64,000 nt of DNA, taken from contig JAYWHX010000005.1 in NCBI GenBank assembly GCA_043777375.1, positions 1 through 64,000 on the forward strand, written 5' to 3'. The DNA comes from TH-plancto1 sp043777375. Lineage in GTDB: Bacteria > Planctomycetota > Planctomycetia > Planctomycetales > Planctomycetaceae. The notes beneath the pieces are model-generated. The model made no database searches and was not told where the DNA came from. It was given only the letters and a program-made list of their open reading frames with translations. Positions 16,965 through 26,367 of this stretch are shown one piece after another (position 1 is the first letter of the stretch; each line of letters starts with the position of its first letter). A program made the translations under genes and the position numbers.

Positions 16965-18269
16965 ATGCCCCAGCACTTCTCCCGTCGCACGTTCCTTCGC
17001 GGTCTCGGCGTCTCGATGGCGCTCCCGTGGATGGAGTCGATTCCGGTCTGGGGAGATGAGATCACCTCCACGGCTCAGTCGTCGAGCGAGGCTCCCGTCC
17101 GGATGGCGGTCCTCTTCTCCGGCAACGGCTACCACAGTAAAGAGTGGTGGGCCAAGGGCGAGGGGCAGGGCATGGAGTTGGGGCAAGTGCTCGCTCCGCT
17201 GCATGACCTCCGCGAGAAGCTGCTCTTTGTTCAGGGGCTGTACAACGCCGAAGCGACCAAGGGGAACATTCACAGTTCCCAGACCGGCAACCTGCTGTCG
17301 GGGGCTCCGCTGGCTTCAGGCGGCGACATCAGGTCGGGGACCAGCGTCGATCAGCTGCTGGCTCAGACCTACGGTCGTTCGACGAAGGTGCAAAGCCTGG
17401 TCCTCGGATGCGAGGCGGCGAACCCCTCGGTCCACAAGAACTACTCGATGCTGTATAGCTCGCACATCTCGTGGAGCTCCCCGACGACACCGACGCCACT
17501 TGAACTGTATCCCGCATTGGCATTTGACCGGCTATTCAAAGACGAAGCCCAGAAGGGCGACAAGAGCGTGCTGGATGCGGTCCTGGAAGATGCGACCGAT
17601 ATCCGCCGGCAGATCAGCTACAGCGATCAGCGGAAGCTCGACGAGTACCTCGACTCGGTTCGTGATGTCGAACAGCGGATCGAACATGCCGGGCAGAAGG
17701 GCGAGCTGCAAGGGTGGCGTCCGACCCTCGACACGCCGAACATTCCGCGCCCCGCAGATGGCATCCCGCAGAACATCGCCGACCATATGCGGCTGATGTG
17801 CGACATTTTGGTGCTCGGGTTCCAGACGGATACGACCCGTATCAGCACGCTGAAGCTGAACAACGACCACTCGTCACTGCGGTTCCCGCACCTGGGGGTC
17901 GACTACATGATCCACCATCTGCTGTCCCACTCCGACACCGCCGACTGGCTGAAGGTCAACCAGTTCTTCACCGAGCAGCTAGGCTACATCGCGAGGAAGC
18001 TCGACGCGATTCAGGAAGGCGACCGCACCCTGCTGGATAACTCGATGCTGATGATGTGTTCCAGCATGATGACTGGCGGGCACAACAACGATCAGCTGCC
18101 GGTCGTGATGGTTGGCGGTGGGGGTGGCCGGATTCAGGGCGGTCGAGTGCTCGATTATCGCAACCAGCCGAACAAGCAGATGTGCCGGTTGTATCTATCG
18201 ATGATGGACAAGATGAATGTCCGTCCGAAGACGTTTGGCGATGCGACGGAAGCCCTGAACGAGGTGTGA
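16965..18269 (+). CDS. DUF1552 (HXXSHH) family secreted protein
   Basis: This protein of 434 residues carries a twin-arginine signal, 'SRRTFLRGLGVSMALPWM', at its N-terminus, so it is exported folded. Family markers include 'MAVLFSGNGYHSKEWWAKG', 'FVQGLYN', 'IHHLLSHSD' and 'LMMCSSMMTGGHNND'. DUF1552 proteins are encoded next to DUF1592/DUF1588 cytochromes and probably act with them in the periplasm on an unknown substrate. The ATG at 16965 is chosen because the Tat motif starts right after it; the frame is open to 16854 but that would overlap the transferase gene. Confidence 0.92.
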   Translation: MPQHFSRRTFLRGLGVSMALPWMESIPVWGDEITSTAQSSSEAPVRMAVLFSGNGYHSKEWWAKGEGQGMELGQVLAPLHDLREKLLFVQGLYNAEATKGNIHSSQTGNLLSGAPLASGGDIRSGTSVDQLLAQTYGRSTKVQSLVLGCEAANPSVHKNYSMLYSSHISWSSPTTPTPLELYPALAFDRLFKDEAQKGDKSVLDAVLEDATDIRRQISYSDQRKLDEYLDSVRDVEQRIEHAGQKGELQGWRPTLDTPNIPRPADGIPQNIADHMRLMCDILVLGFQTDTTRISTLKLNNDHSSLRFPHLGVDYMIHHLLSHSDTADWLKVNQFFTEQLGYIARKLDAIQEGDRTLLDNSMLMMCSSMMTGGHNNDQLPVVMVGGGGGRIQGGRVLDYRNQPNKQMCRLYLSMMDKMNVRPKTFGDATEALNEV

Positions 18270-18363
18270 GTCCCCCAGACGAAAATCGTCTCCTCACCAC
18301 ACCAGTTGGTTCTGTGGATTAGAATCTGGTCCGAAACAACTTCCCGAAAGTCCTGACGAAGGA

Positions 18364-18447
18364 TCACCGCAGAGGACGCTGAGGACCGCAGAGGTCCGAG
18401 TGATCTCTGGGATTCTCCTCTGCGAACCTCTGCGTCCTCTGCGGTGA
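18364..18447. repeat. Inverted repeat, 'CCGCAGAGGACGC' family, copy 1
   Basis: Arms 18364-18394 and 18417-18447 are complementary at about 28 of 31 positions. They contain TCACCGCAGAGGACGC and its complement. A member of the same family lies at 44311-44416. It follows the DUF1552 gene and could act as its terminator. Confidence 0.75.
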
Positions 18448-18572
18448 ATTTGGGGAACTTGTATCGAGCCGGTTCCTGAGCCAGCTGCGCCAGCAAGGGC
18501 CGCGTCACCATACACCCCGTTCCCCTGACTGGCGCTGCAGTCCGGATCGTTCACTCGCACATCGCTGCTGGA

Positions 18573-19127
18573 CTACGGCTTCGGACCATTCACGACCCGC
18601 GTAAAAACGACCGTGTCATACTCCATCTGTTTATCGGGCTCCCACCAAGTCACGGTAAAAGTCTCAGCACCGACCGCCGAGAGCCGCCCGTTCGATCCCT
18701 CATAATCCATCACAATTCCTGAGACGCCCTGCATCGCATTCCGCACTCGCCAGCGTGCCAGAATCCAGAGAACCCGGAGCCGCTTCGCCGTCGGGTGAAT
18801 TGGATTGAGCAGGAGCCGGCCATCTCGAATCGACCAGTTCATGACTCCCTTCATCTCTTCAGTATTCGCAGCTCTCCCGGGTGCCGCAACCCAGTGATAC
18901 AAGTTGTGATAATGCAAGCTTCGGTCGCTTCGCAGCTGCCAAGTCCGCGTGCAGGTCGAGCCATCTTCGTATAACTCGGTCGTCGTCCATTGCCCCACGA
19001 ACTGCTGTTCGAGTGTACTGAGTCGATTCCCCCGCCACGCAGTCAGCCCGCCCAAAGCCGCCAGCAGCAACAGCGCACACAGCCACCAAATACGTCGGCC
19101 TCCTTGGGTTACCGTAGGTGTCGTCAC
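18573..19127 (-). CDS. Membrane-anchored hypothetical, third of a paralogous triplet
   Basis: The protein has 184 residues with one N-terminal membrane helix ('WWLCALLLLAALGGL') after 'GGRRI', then a beta-rich exported part. It shares the anchor-proximal 'VGQW' and C-terminal 'FTVTWWEPDKQ' with its two upstream neighbours ('VGAW'/'VTWWDPWKQ' and 'VGRW'/'ITWVNS'). The layout resembles planctomycete lipocalin-like beta domains of unknown role. Its start overlaps the stop of the preceding paralogue by four bases (ATGA type), which indicates an operon. Confidence 0.75.
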   Translation of the reverse strand: MTTPTVTQGGRRIWWLCALLLLAALGGLTAWRGNRLSTLEQQFVGQWTTTELYEDGSTCTRTWQLRSDRSLHYHNLYHWVAAPGRAANTEEMKGVMNWSIRDGRLLLNPIHPTAKRLRVLWILARWRVRNAMQGVSGIVMDYEGSNGRLSAVGAETFTVTWWEPDKQMEYDTVVFTRVVNGPKP

Positions 19128-19714
19128 GGGATGCTCTCCTCAGTGACCACCTGACGGCTCCAGACCTGTGTGGGAGTGTCAGCCTGCTTCCATGGATCCC
19201 ACCACGTCACGGTCAACGACCGTTCCTCAATAGACTCGACCCGCGCTTGCTCCAATTCACCGTCGATGATCCCCGTCTTCTTCCCGGTCAAGCAACTCCG
19301 AATGTTATGAAAGACATACATGCCCATCAGGTTCAATCGCTTCAAGGCCGGACGCTCTGGATCGATAATGAGCTGCCCTTTCCGCACTCGCCAAGTCCCT
19401 TCGGTGCTTTGGTCGTCATGCCGGGCCGGTCTTCCCAGGCGGGCCGCCCATTGATTCGAGTTGTGGAGATGACAAGTGTGGTCTGGGCGGAACAGCCAAT
19501 CCTGAGCAAAGGTTGAGCCATCTGTTTCCACTCCAGACCGCGTCCACGCGCCCACGAGTTGACGTTCCATTTCATTGAGCCGAGTCGACTGCCACCAGAG
19601 ACCGCAGCCGATGCCAGCGAACAGTAACAGGGCTAGCACTCTCCAGCGGCGTGCCATTTTCATCAGGTGTGGAATCACCAAGGCTTCACCGTGAAGAAGG
19701 AGCAGGTGCTTCAT
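19124..19714 (-). CDS. Membrane-anchored hypothetical, second of a paralogous triplet
   Basis: This is a protein of up to 196 residues with one membrane helix ('VLALLLFAGIGCGLW') followed by 'EMERQLVGAW' and a beta-rich domain ending 'LTVTWWDPWKQ'. It is clearly related in layout to the genes on either side. The first ATG (19714) overlaps the upstream gene by 29 bases. A start at about 19663, just before 'MARRWRV', would remove the overlap and match the paralogues better, so the N-terminus is uncertain. Function unknown. Confidence 0.72.
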   Translation of the reverse strand: MKHLLLLHGEALVIPHLMKMARRWRVLALLLFAGIGCGLWWQSTRLNEMERQLVGAWTRSGVETDGSTFAQDWLFRPDHTCHLHNSNQWAARLGRPARHDDQSTEGTWRVRKGQLIIDPERPALKRLNLMGMYVFHNIRSCLTGKKTGIIDGELEQARVESIEERSLTVTWWDPWKQADTPTQVWSRQVVTEESIP

Positions 19715-20237
19715 GTGAATCGTCGACAGCTGGCATTGTCATCGACCCCTCACGGGTCATGATCACCGTCAGCCCATCGACGTGGGTCAGCGAGTTCACC
19801 CAGGTAATCTGGAATGAGTCGTCGTTGATCCAGGTGACACGGCCATCGGAACCGTCATTTTGCATGTCACGCCACCCGGTGAATCCCCGATCGACCAAGC
19901 ATTGGATTTGCTCTGAGACCCAATAGCGGATTCGCCCTGAGAATCTTCCGTCTGCAACACTCCAGACACGCGAATAGGGATCGGCAGCACTCAAGATCGG
20001 ATCGTTAAACAGCGATCGGTTGCTCTGAAATACAATCCATGTGGCCCGGGGCCCAAACGCCGTCGGCGTCATGTAATTCCACCGACCCACCATCCGCTGT
20101 TCCTCCGGGTTCAGCTGAGCGGAGATTTGCCAGCAAACGACCACACCGATTGTGACCAGCAACATGAGCGCGCACAGCCACTGAGACCGGCGGCGGCCTG
20201 TGAGTGCAGTAGGCATTGGGGCGGCGGACTGAGACAT
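19686..20237 (-). CDS. Membrane-anchored hypothetical, first of a paralogous triplet
   Basis: The protein has 183 residues, with a membrane helix 'WLCALMLLVTIGVVVCW' after an 'RRRS' positive patch, then 'EEQRMVGRW' and a beta-rich exported domain with 'FQITWVNS'. It is the most divergent of the three tandem paralogues. The start at 20237 lies about 40 bases from the REP-like doublet at 20277, which sits where a promoter would be expected. Confidence 0.73.
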   Translation of the reverse strand: MSQSAAPMPTALTGRRRSQWLCALMLLVTIGVVVCWQISAQLNPEEQRMVGRWNYMTPTAFGPRATWIVFQSNRSLFNDPILSAADPYSRVWSVADGRFSGRIRYWVSEQIQCLVDRGFTGWRDMQNDGSDGRVTWINDDSFQITWVNSLTHVDGLTVIMTREGSMTMPAVDDSHEAPAPSSR

Positions 20238-20276
20238 CGCGTTCCAGAGCAGTTTTCAGAAAAGGCAAACAGGAAA

Positions 20277-20334
20277 AGGCAGACAGGAATGTCTGCCCCA
20301 CTGGACAGTGGCACAGACATTCCTGTCTGTGTCG
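20277..20334. repeat. REP-like doublet, copy B (intergenic)
   Basis: The palindrome GCAGACA-GGAA-TGTCTGC (20279-20296, followed by CCCCAC) and the inverted unit CAGACA-TTCC-TGTCTG with flanking GTGG (20309-20332) form the same doublet found inside coding sequence at 12637 and 51589. The remainder of the 322-base gap between the divergent genes (20238-20559) shows nothing else. Confidence 0.85.
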
Positions 20335-20559
20335 ACTAAAGGTGGATTCTGAACATGTTCCAAGGAGTTGCGGGGAAGTTCAATACCCTGGCCAGTCTAC
20401 GCCGTACGACTGGACTCACGCGAACACAAAAACTCAATCCAACCACTGTTGTTTGATCTTCGCCAGTGGTCGACTTGCGTCCCCCACCGATTCTCTGCAA
20501 GATGCGATGACGGTGCGTTTGTTCACATTTCCCACATCACGTCCGAACGGGCCTGCTCG

Positions 20560-22098
20560 ATGCTTGCGAAGTTGTTCACGTACTCACTGTTTGGGATCGA
20601 TGCCAGATCGGTCGAGGTCGAGGTCGATATCTCCCCGGCCTCGCTCCCCAAAACCACGCTCGTCGGGCTCGCAGAAGCAGCTGTGAAGGAAAGCATCCCG
20701 CGTATCGAGCGAGCCCTCGTCAACAGCGGCTATCATCGGCCCATCGACCGCATCGTCATCAATCTCTCCCCAGCTGACCTGCCGAAGGAAGCCCCGTCGT
20801 CCGACCTGCCGATCGCCATCGGGATGCTGGCAGCCAGTGGGCAGGTGAGTACAGAACGTTTCGCCGAATACTCGGTGGTCGGCGAGTTGGCCCTCGATGG
20901 CAATGTGCGCCCGATCAAGGGGGCGCTGTCGATGGCACTTCAAGCTCGCAACGAGGGCCGCAAAGGGTTGCTGGTCCCCGCTGAGAACGCGCGCGAGGCC
21001 GCTGTCGTCGAGGAGCTGGATGTCATCCCCGTCGGCAGCTTGGCCGAGGCAATCGGCTTCTTCAGCGGCGAACTGCCGATTGCCCCGACCGTGTTTCGCT
21101 GGGAAGACGCCCTCCGCGAATACGGCAACTACTCCGTCGACTACGCTGACGTGAAGGGCCAGGAGTCTGCCAAACGCGCGGTCACCGTGGCAGCTGCGGG
21201 TCGACATCACCTGTTGATGATCGGATCACCGGGGACGGGCAAGACATTGCTTGCACAGCGGTTGGGCACCGTGCTGCCGAATCTCTCGCCCGAAGAGAGC
21301 CTGGAGTCGACCCGCATTTGGAGTGCCGTCGGACGCTTGCCCGCCTCGCAGCCGCTGTTACTGACGCGGCCGTTTCGCTCGCCGCATCATACAATCAGCG
21401 AGGCGGGTCTGGTCGGCGGAGGAAGCACTCCGCAACCGGGCGAGATTAGTTTGGCACACAACGGGGTGTTGTTCCTCGATGAACTCCCCGAGTTCAATCG
21501 CCGCACGTTAGAGGTCATGCGGCAACCTCTGGAGGATCGCTGCGTGACGATCTCGCGGGCCATTGGCAGTGTGACATTCCCGGCCAGCTTAATGCTTGTC
21601 GCTGCCATGAACCCCTGCCCGTGCGGCTTTCGCGGCGACCCCAAGCGGAACTGCAACTGCTCACCGATGCAGGTCGAGCGGTACTTGTCGCGAATCAGTG
21701 GACCACTGCTCGACCGCATCGACATCCATGTCGAAGTGCCGCCGGTTCCGTTCCGCGAGCTCTCCAATGACAAGGTTGGCACCAATAGCGACTCCATGCG
21801 AGACAGCGTGATCGGCGCCCGCGAACGGCAGAAGGAGCGGTTCCGCGAAACCCCCGGTGCCCTCAACGGCACGATGTCGCCGCGTCAGATTCGCACCGTT
21901 TGCAAGCTCGGGTCCGATGCCGAGTCACTGCTTAAGGCTGCGATGGAAGAGATGGGGCTTACTGCCCGCGCGCACGATAAAATCCTGCGAGTGAGCCGCA
22001 CGATCGCCGACCTCGAGGGCAGCGAGGATATCTCTGCGATACATCTCAGTGAGGCGATCGGCTACCGCACGCTCGACCGCGTCTACTGGGCCGGTTAA
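20560..22098 (+). CDS. YifB/ComM family Mg-chelatase-like AAA+ ATPase
   Basis: The protein has 512 residues, matching ComM/YifB. The N-terminal domain 'LFGIDARSVEVEVDIS...VGLAEAAVKES' has a Lon-protease-like substrate fold, followed by the Walker A motif 'GSPGTGKTLLAQRL' at about 222-235. Walker B is 'GVLFLDELPEF', and a 'NPCPCG' cysteine cluster precedes the C-terminal Mg-chelatase domain. ComM is a branch-migration helicase that promotes integration during natural transformation; the role of planctomycete members is untested. The ATG at 20560 gives the canonical 'MLAKLFTYSLFGID' start; the upstream open frame has no similarity. Confidence 0.93.
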   Translation: MLAKLFTYSLFGIDARSVEVEVDISPASLPKTTLVGLAEAAVKESIPRIERALVNSGYHRPIDRIVINLSPADLPKEAPSSDLPIAIGMLAASGQVSTERFAEYSVVGELALDGNVRPIKGALSMALQARNEGRKGLLVPAENAREAAVVEELDVIPVGSLAEAIGFFSGELPIAPTVFRWEDALREYGNYSVDYADVKGQESAKRAVTVAAAGRHHLLMIGSPGTGKTLLAQRLGTVLPNLSPEESLESTRIWSAVGRLPASQPLLLTRPFRSPHHTISEAGLVGGGSTPQPGEISLAHNGVLFLDELPEFNRRTLEVMRQPLEDRCVTISRAIGSVTFPASLMLVAAMNPCPCGFRGDPKRNCNCSPMQVERYLSRISGPLLDRIDIHVEVPPVPFRELSNDKVGTNSDSMRDSVIGARERQKERFRETPGALNGTMSPRQIRTVCKLGSDAESLLKAAMEEMGLTARAHDKILRVSRTIADLEGSEDISAIHLSEAIGYRTLDRVYWAG

Positions 22099-22105
22099 AT
22101 ACAAT

Positions 22106-22420
22106 TCAATCGCGGTTCTCGATGACTTCTGTTCGCTCAGCGACTCCATCCTCAGGAGGTCCATATCTCAAGTTCACCCTCACATTGCTCAAACAAGCTG
22201 CTGCTTCCAGTAAAGGACGAACAGCTGAGAACAATTTCTCTGCGTCGGGGCCATACATATAAAACGAACCATCGCTCAGATCGGATGCGATTTCGTTGCC
22301 ATCAAATTCACCGACCCTCAATTCCGCAATCTTATCCGTAAGTAAGTCTTCCAACTCGTAGAGTGCTTCAAGGTCTTCTCCGTGATAAGAAAAATGTGCA
22401 ATCACGGCATGATCTTCCAT
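22106..22420 (-). CDS. Small hypothetical protein
   Basis: This 104-residue acidic cytoplasmic protein has 'GEFDGNEIASD', 'SFYMYGPDAEKLF' and 'NLRYGPPEDGV'. It looks like a single alpha/beta domain related to small hypotheticals found near immunity or housekeeping genes. No named family is certain. It lies convergent to the yifB homologue, with only seven bases between the stops. Confidence 0.7.
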   Translation of the reverse strand: MEDHAVIAHFSYHGEDLEALYELEDLLTDKIAELRVGEFDGNEIASDLSDGSFYMYGPDAEKLFSAVRPLLEAAACLSNVRVNLRYGPPEDGVAERTEVIENRD

Positions 22421-22447
22421 GATGACCTCTGTTTCTTTGTGTCTCGA

Positions 22448-22855
22448 CTACAGCGACTTCAATCCACCCAAAACCGCCTGCTCATTGGCCAGGATTTCGG
22501 CGAGGAACAGGTGATGCGCGGTTTCGGCATCCTCTTCGCTGCATTCGACAGTCGCCAGTTCGACGACTTTCGTCTGATTCGTGACGAGGTACTTCTTCAG
22601 GAAATCTGCTGACACGTAGTGCAGGCTCGTGAAGTCGACGGGGTACATCTCGTTCTCGACTGTCTCGCCTTCGTCATCGAGCCAGTGAACCAGCTTACGG
22701 ACCGATTCCTGCTGTTGCTTCGCCAGCTTCAGCAGCGGTTCCCGCAAATCCTTCGTCATCGACGACCACGGATACGCCTCAGCTGTGTATTGAAGCAGGC
22801 TCCGCTGGGTGGCGAAGAGGAGTTCGTTCACTTGCGAGGGGGTGACAGCGGACAT
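22448..22855 (-). CDS. Hypothetical helical protein (ferritin-like bundle?)
   Basis: This 135-residue, almost entirely helical acidic protein has four predicted helices ('VNELLFATQRSLLQYTAEAY', 'LREPLLKLAKQQQESVRKLV', 'HYVSADFLKKYLVTNQTKVV', 'DAETAHHLFLAEILANEQAV'). The length and helix spacing suggest a four-helix bundle. The E-x-x-H iron ligands of true ferritins are not evident, so the name is descriptive only. It lies 27 bases upstream of the small gene at 22106 on the same strand and downstream of the nuo block. Confidence 0.68.
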   Translation of the reverse strand: MSAVTPSQVNELLFATQRSLLQYTAEAYPWSSMTKDLREPLLKLAKQQQESVRKLVHWLDDEGETVENEMYPVDFTSLHYVSADFLKKYLVTNQTKVVELATVECSEEDAETAHHLFLAEILANEQAVLGGLKSL

Positions 22856-22915
22856 GGCAGATCAGTCAGCAAGAACGAAACGGGGCGAAGCAGAACGATT
22901 CGGGAGAGCCCGAGC

Positions 22916-24598
22916 TTACTTGAACAGTGAACTGGCGACGAACTGAGCTGTACGGCTCAGGTCATCCTGAAGCGGGCTGGCTCCCAGGATCAGAATAGGC
23001 AGAGTGACCAGAGCGACATACCAGCCGACCAAGGCAGGAGCTTCGACCGGAGGCCGATCCGCTGGCGGAGGATCGATGAAGATCGTCTTCAGCACCTTCA
23101 AGTAGTAATACAGACTAAAGGCGGTGTTGAGACCACCGATGGCGACGAACAGCCACATCATCCAGTGGACATGCCCCGCTTTGAAGGCGGGCAGGAAGAT
23201 CAGCACCTTGGCGAAGAAGCCTCCGAAAGGTGGCATCCCAACCAGGCTGAAGAAGCTGCAAGCGAGGCACACGCACAGCACCTTGATCGCCGGTCCACCC
23301 GAGATCAGGCCCTTGTACGCCGAGATTTCTTCGCTGAACGTTTCGTTCCGGACGAGAGCCACGACCGCAAAGGCCGTCAGATTCATGAACAGATAGACCG
23401 CCAGGTAGTAGGTCAAACCCTCGACACAGTGGACCGCTTCCTCAGCTGCGTTGAGCTTCGAATCACCCGGAGCATTGAGGGTCACGAGCAACGCGGAGAC
23501 TGCCAGCAACATATACCCCGCATGGGCGATTGTTGAGTACGCCAAGAGCCGCTTCATGTTCGTTTGCGTATAAGCTGCCAAGTTCCCGAAGGTCATGCTG
23601 ATGACCGCCATCACGCCCAGCCCCAGCCCAATGAACTGCGACAGGCTTTGAAGCACCGGTAGCTGACCATCGAAGCCCAAGACAAACCGCACCATCAACG
23701 CGAACGCAGCTGCCTTGGAACCGACGGACAGGAAACCGCCGACTTCGGCGCTGGCCCCCTCGAACGCATCCGGGGCCCAGAAGTGGAACGGCACGAGCGA
23801 GAGCTTAAACGCCAACCCGACCAGCACCATGATGATCCCGAGGACCAGTGTGATCGACTCACCACTGGCCAGTGAGAAAGTCTTCGTTCCCATCAAGAAG
23901 GCGAAGCGATCACCCATCTCGGGGATACTGCCCGAACCCAACAAGCCCGAGATCAAGCTGATCCCGTAGAGCATGACGCCAGCAGTTCCAGCTCCATACA
24001 CGACGTACTTGAGAGCGGCCTCGCTCGACAGCTTGCGCCCCTTCAGGAAGCCGACCATCACGTAGCTGGGCACCGACATCATCTCGACAGCCACGAAGAG
24101 CATCAGCAAGTTGTTGGTCCCGACAGCCAGCATCATTCCCAGGGCTGAACCGCACATCAATACATAGAAGTCTGGTCCATCTTCGTTGTCCGGAATCCCT
24201 GTCAGCACGGTCAGCGTAATGACAAGCACGAGGAACAGCAGCAACCCCAGCCGGAAAAACGTGCCGAAGTGATCATGCATCAACAGGCCGGAAAAATACG
24301 GCCCAATCGTCCCGACCCCGTCACCGCTCAGCTGGAGCACCTCGTAGAGCGTGCGAACGATTTGGGTATACGCATCGGGCCCGGTCTTCAGGTACATGAA
24401 CTGGGCGAACACCGCCATGAACGCGACCAGTGAGCCGATAATTGCGGTCCAGCACGGCGGAACCTTCTTGTCACACCCCAAGACGCGCGACAGCAACAGC
24501 AGCACGATGGTCGCGCTGAGGATGAGCTCCGGGACGAAAATCTCCACCGAGCGGGGGAGTTCCTTCAGGAGGTCATGGATCAGTGTATTCGCACTCAT
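22916..24598 (-). CDS. nuoN: NADH-quinone oxidoreductase subunit N
   Basis: This antiporter-like proton-pumping subunit of respiratory complex I has 560 residues and about 14 membrane helices. The proton-conducting transporter domain is centred on 'NNLLMLFVAVEMMSVPSYVMVG' (the conserved glutamate), 'EAALKYVVYG' and 'TNMKRLLAYSTIAHAGYML'. It ends the nuoH-J-K-L-M-N order typical of the 3' end of nuo operons. The gap to nuoM is 85 bases. It sits in the inner membrane. Confidence 0.95.
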   Translation of the reverse strand: MSANTLIHDLLKELPRSVEIFVPELILSATIVLLLLSRVLGCDKKVPPCWTAIIGSLVAFMAVFAQFMYLKTGPDAYTQIVRTLYEVLQLSGDGVGTIGPYFSGLLMHDHFGTFFRLGLLLFLVLVITLTVLTGIPDNEDGPDFYVLMCGSALGMMLAVGTNNLLMLFVAVEMMSVPSYVMVGFLKGRKLSSEAALKYVVYGAGTAGVMLYGISLISGLLGSGSIPEMGDRFAFLMGTKTFSLASGESITLVLGIIMVLVGLAFKLSLVPFHFWAPDAFEGASAEVGGFLSVGSKAAAFALMVRFVLGFDGQLPVLQSLSQFIGLGLGVMAVISMTFGNLAAYTQTNMKRLLAYSTIAHAGYMLLAVSALLVTLNAPGDSKLNAAEEAVHCVEGLTYYLAVYLFMNLTAFAVVALVRNETFSEEISAYKGLISGGPAIKVLCVCLACSFFSLVGMPPFGGFFAKVLIFLPAFKAGHVHWMMWLFVAIGGLNTAFSLYYYLKVLKTIFIDPPPADRPPVEAPALVGWYVALVTLPILILGASPLQDDLSRTAQFVASSLFK

Positions 24599-24683
24599 GG
24601 GTTTGCAGGTTCCGAATCAACAACCGAACCAATCACGACCACACAGGGTCAACAGCCACACACGAAGGTCACTCCCGTGAGTC

Positions 24684-26300
24684 TCACTTCACCAACGAAA
24701 CCTGCGGGGCAGGCACCGCCACCGGCTGTGGTCCGCCCGAATTGCTGTATCCGGCACTCAGAGACTTGGTCAGTGCCTCGGTGGTGGGGTTCATCACATC
24801 CAGCATGATCGAAGGCATGATGCCGAAGACGATTGCCAAGGCCAGCAGAGTCACCGCGACACTGCTCTCCCGAGGATTCATGTCACACAAGTCTTCGCCG
24901 TGCGGACCCTTGTACTCGGGGCCAAAGAAGACTCGCTGAATCGTCCACAGGATGTAGCCTGCCGTCAGGATCACACCCGAAGCAGCGAGGATCGCCAGCA
25001 CCGGGCTGAAGCTCCACATGCTGAGCACCACGAAAGCTTCGCCGATGAAACCACACAGGCCGGGAAGCCCCAGACCTGCGAAGAAGATCCCAACAGCTAC
25101 CCCACTGAACCATGGCATGATCTGCATCAGGCCACCGAACTTGTTGAGATCACGATGATGGACACGGTCGTAAATCACACCGACCATGAAGAACATCCCG
25201 GCGGATGAAATGCCGTGGGCGAGCATCTGGTACATCGCTCCCTGCATTCCCATGAGCCAGTGATCCGAACGAATCGTCTGGCCCGACTCATTAATCTTCC
25301 ACACTGCCAAGCCAATCAGCACGTAGCCCATGTGACTGACCGAGCTGTAGGCGACCATGCGTTTGAAGTCGGTCTGTGCCATTGCGGCGAAGGCACCGTA
25401 CAGAATGCTGAAGACGCCCAGAGCGACCAAGAACCACGAGGCATACTGAGTGGCCCACGGGCACAGCGGCATCGCAATACGAATGATCCCGTACCCTCCC
25501 ATCTTGAGCAGCACCCCCGCCAGAATCATTGAGATCGGTGTCGGGGCTTCAACGTGAGCATCAGGCAACCAGGTGTGAAATGGGAACGCAGGCAACTTGA
25601 TCGCGAACCCAATGAACAGCAGGATAAACGCCACCAGCTGCATGCTTTGCGTGAAGCCGCCTTGACGAGCAATGTCGGTCAGCTGGATGAGGTTGAAGAC
25701 ACCCTTGCCACCCGTGACCTGGCTACTGTCGTAGTAGAACATCAGCATGGCGATCAGCATCAGTACTGAGCCAGCGAGCGTGTAGAGGAAGAACTTCATG
25801 GCTGCGTATTCGCGGCGAGGTCCGCCCCAGACCCCGATCAAGAAGTACATTGGTAGCAGCATCACTTCCCAAAAGACGTAGAACAAAAAGAAGTCGAGGG
25901 ACAGAAAGACACCCAGCATGCCTGTTTCCAGCATCAGGAACAGAATCAAGTAGCCCCGAATCTTGTCCTTGATGCTCCACGAGGCGACAGCGGCCAGCAT
26001 GGTGACCAGGCTGGTGAGTAACACCAGTGGCAAGCTGATGCCGTCGACGCCGAGTCGGTAAGCGATGTTCCACGTGGGGATCCATTCGCAGACGACCTGC
26101 ATCTGGTATCCCGCTTCGGCGGAGTCAAACCGCTGCCACATCATCAGCGACAGCAGGAACGTCACGACGGTCCCCACCAGCGTGAAGACGCGCATGCCTT
26201 CTTCCGCCTTCTTATCAAACACCATCAACAAGACGGCGAAGATCGTCGGAGTGAAAATCGTCAGTGAGAGGAGGGCTGCGTCGCTCATGGTTTCAATCAA
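24684..26300 (-). CDS. nuoM: NADH-quinone oxidoreductase subunit M
   Basis: This complex I antiporter-like subunit has 538 residues and about 14 helices. The essential glutamate of the family is Glu145 in 'LFYVFWEVMLLPMYFLIGVWGG' split as 'VFWEVMLLP'. The lysine helix is 'AMKFFLYTLAGSVLM', and the second half has 'DFKRMVAYSSVSHMGYVLIG'. 'PLPAFPFHTWLPDAHVEAPT'-type sequence appears as 'FPFHTWLPDAHVEAPTP'. MIETM at the start leaves two possible initiators 12 bases apart. Confidence 0.96.
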   Translation of the reverse strand: MIETMSDAALLSLTIFTPTIFAVLLMVFDKKAEEGMRVFTLVGTVVTFLLSLMMWQRFDSAEAGYQMQVVCEWIPTWNIAYRLGVDGISLPLVLLTSLVTMLAAVASWSIKDKIRGYLILFLMLETGMLGVFLSLDFFLFYVFWEVMLLPMYFLIGVWGGPRREYAAMKFFLYTLAGSVLMLIAMLMFYYDSSQVTGGKGVFNLIQLTDIARQGGFTQSMQLVAFILLFIGFAIKLPAFPFHTWLPDAHVEAPTPISMILAGVLLKMGGYGIIRIAMPLCPWATQYASWFLVALGVFSILYGAFAAMAQTDFKRMVAYSSVSHMGYVLIGLAVWKINESGQTIRSDHWLMGMQGAMYQMLAHGISSAGMFFMVGVIYDRVHHRDLNKFGGLMQIMPWFSGVAVGIFFAGLGLPGLCGFIGEAFVVLSMWSFSPVLAILAASGVILTAGYILWTIQRVFFGPEYKGPHGEDLCDMNPRESSVAVTLLALAIVFGIMPSIMLDVMNPTTEALTKSLSAGYSNSGGPQPVAVPAPQVSLVK

Positions 26301-26367
26301 TCGATGCGGAGCACCGGGAAGTGGTCAGTGAAGGATCAGGGGATCTCACCGGAGGGCTTTTCAGCTC

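Noticed and set aside
22448..22855. Ferritin or Dps protein
   Set aside because: Helical pattern fits, but the iron-ligand E-x-x-H motifs are not evident.
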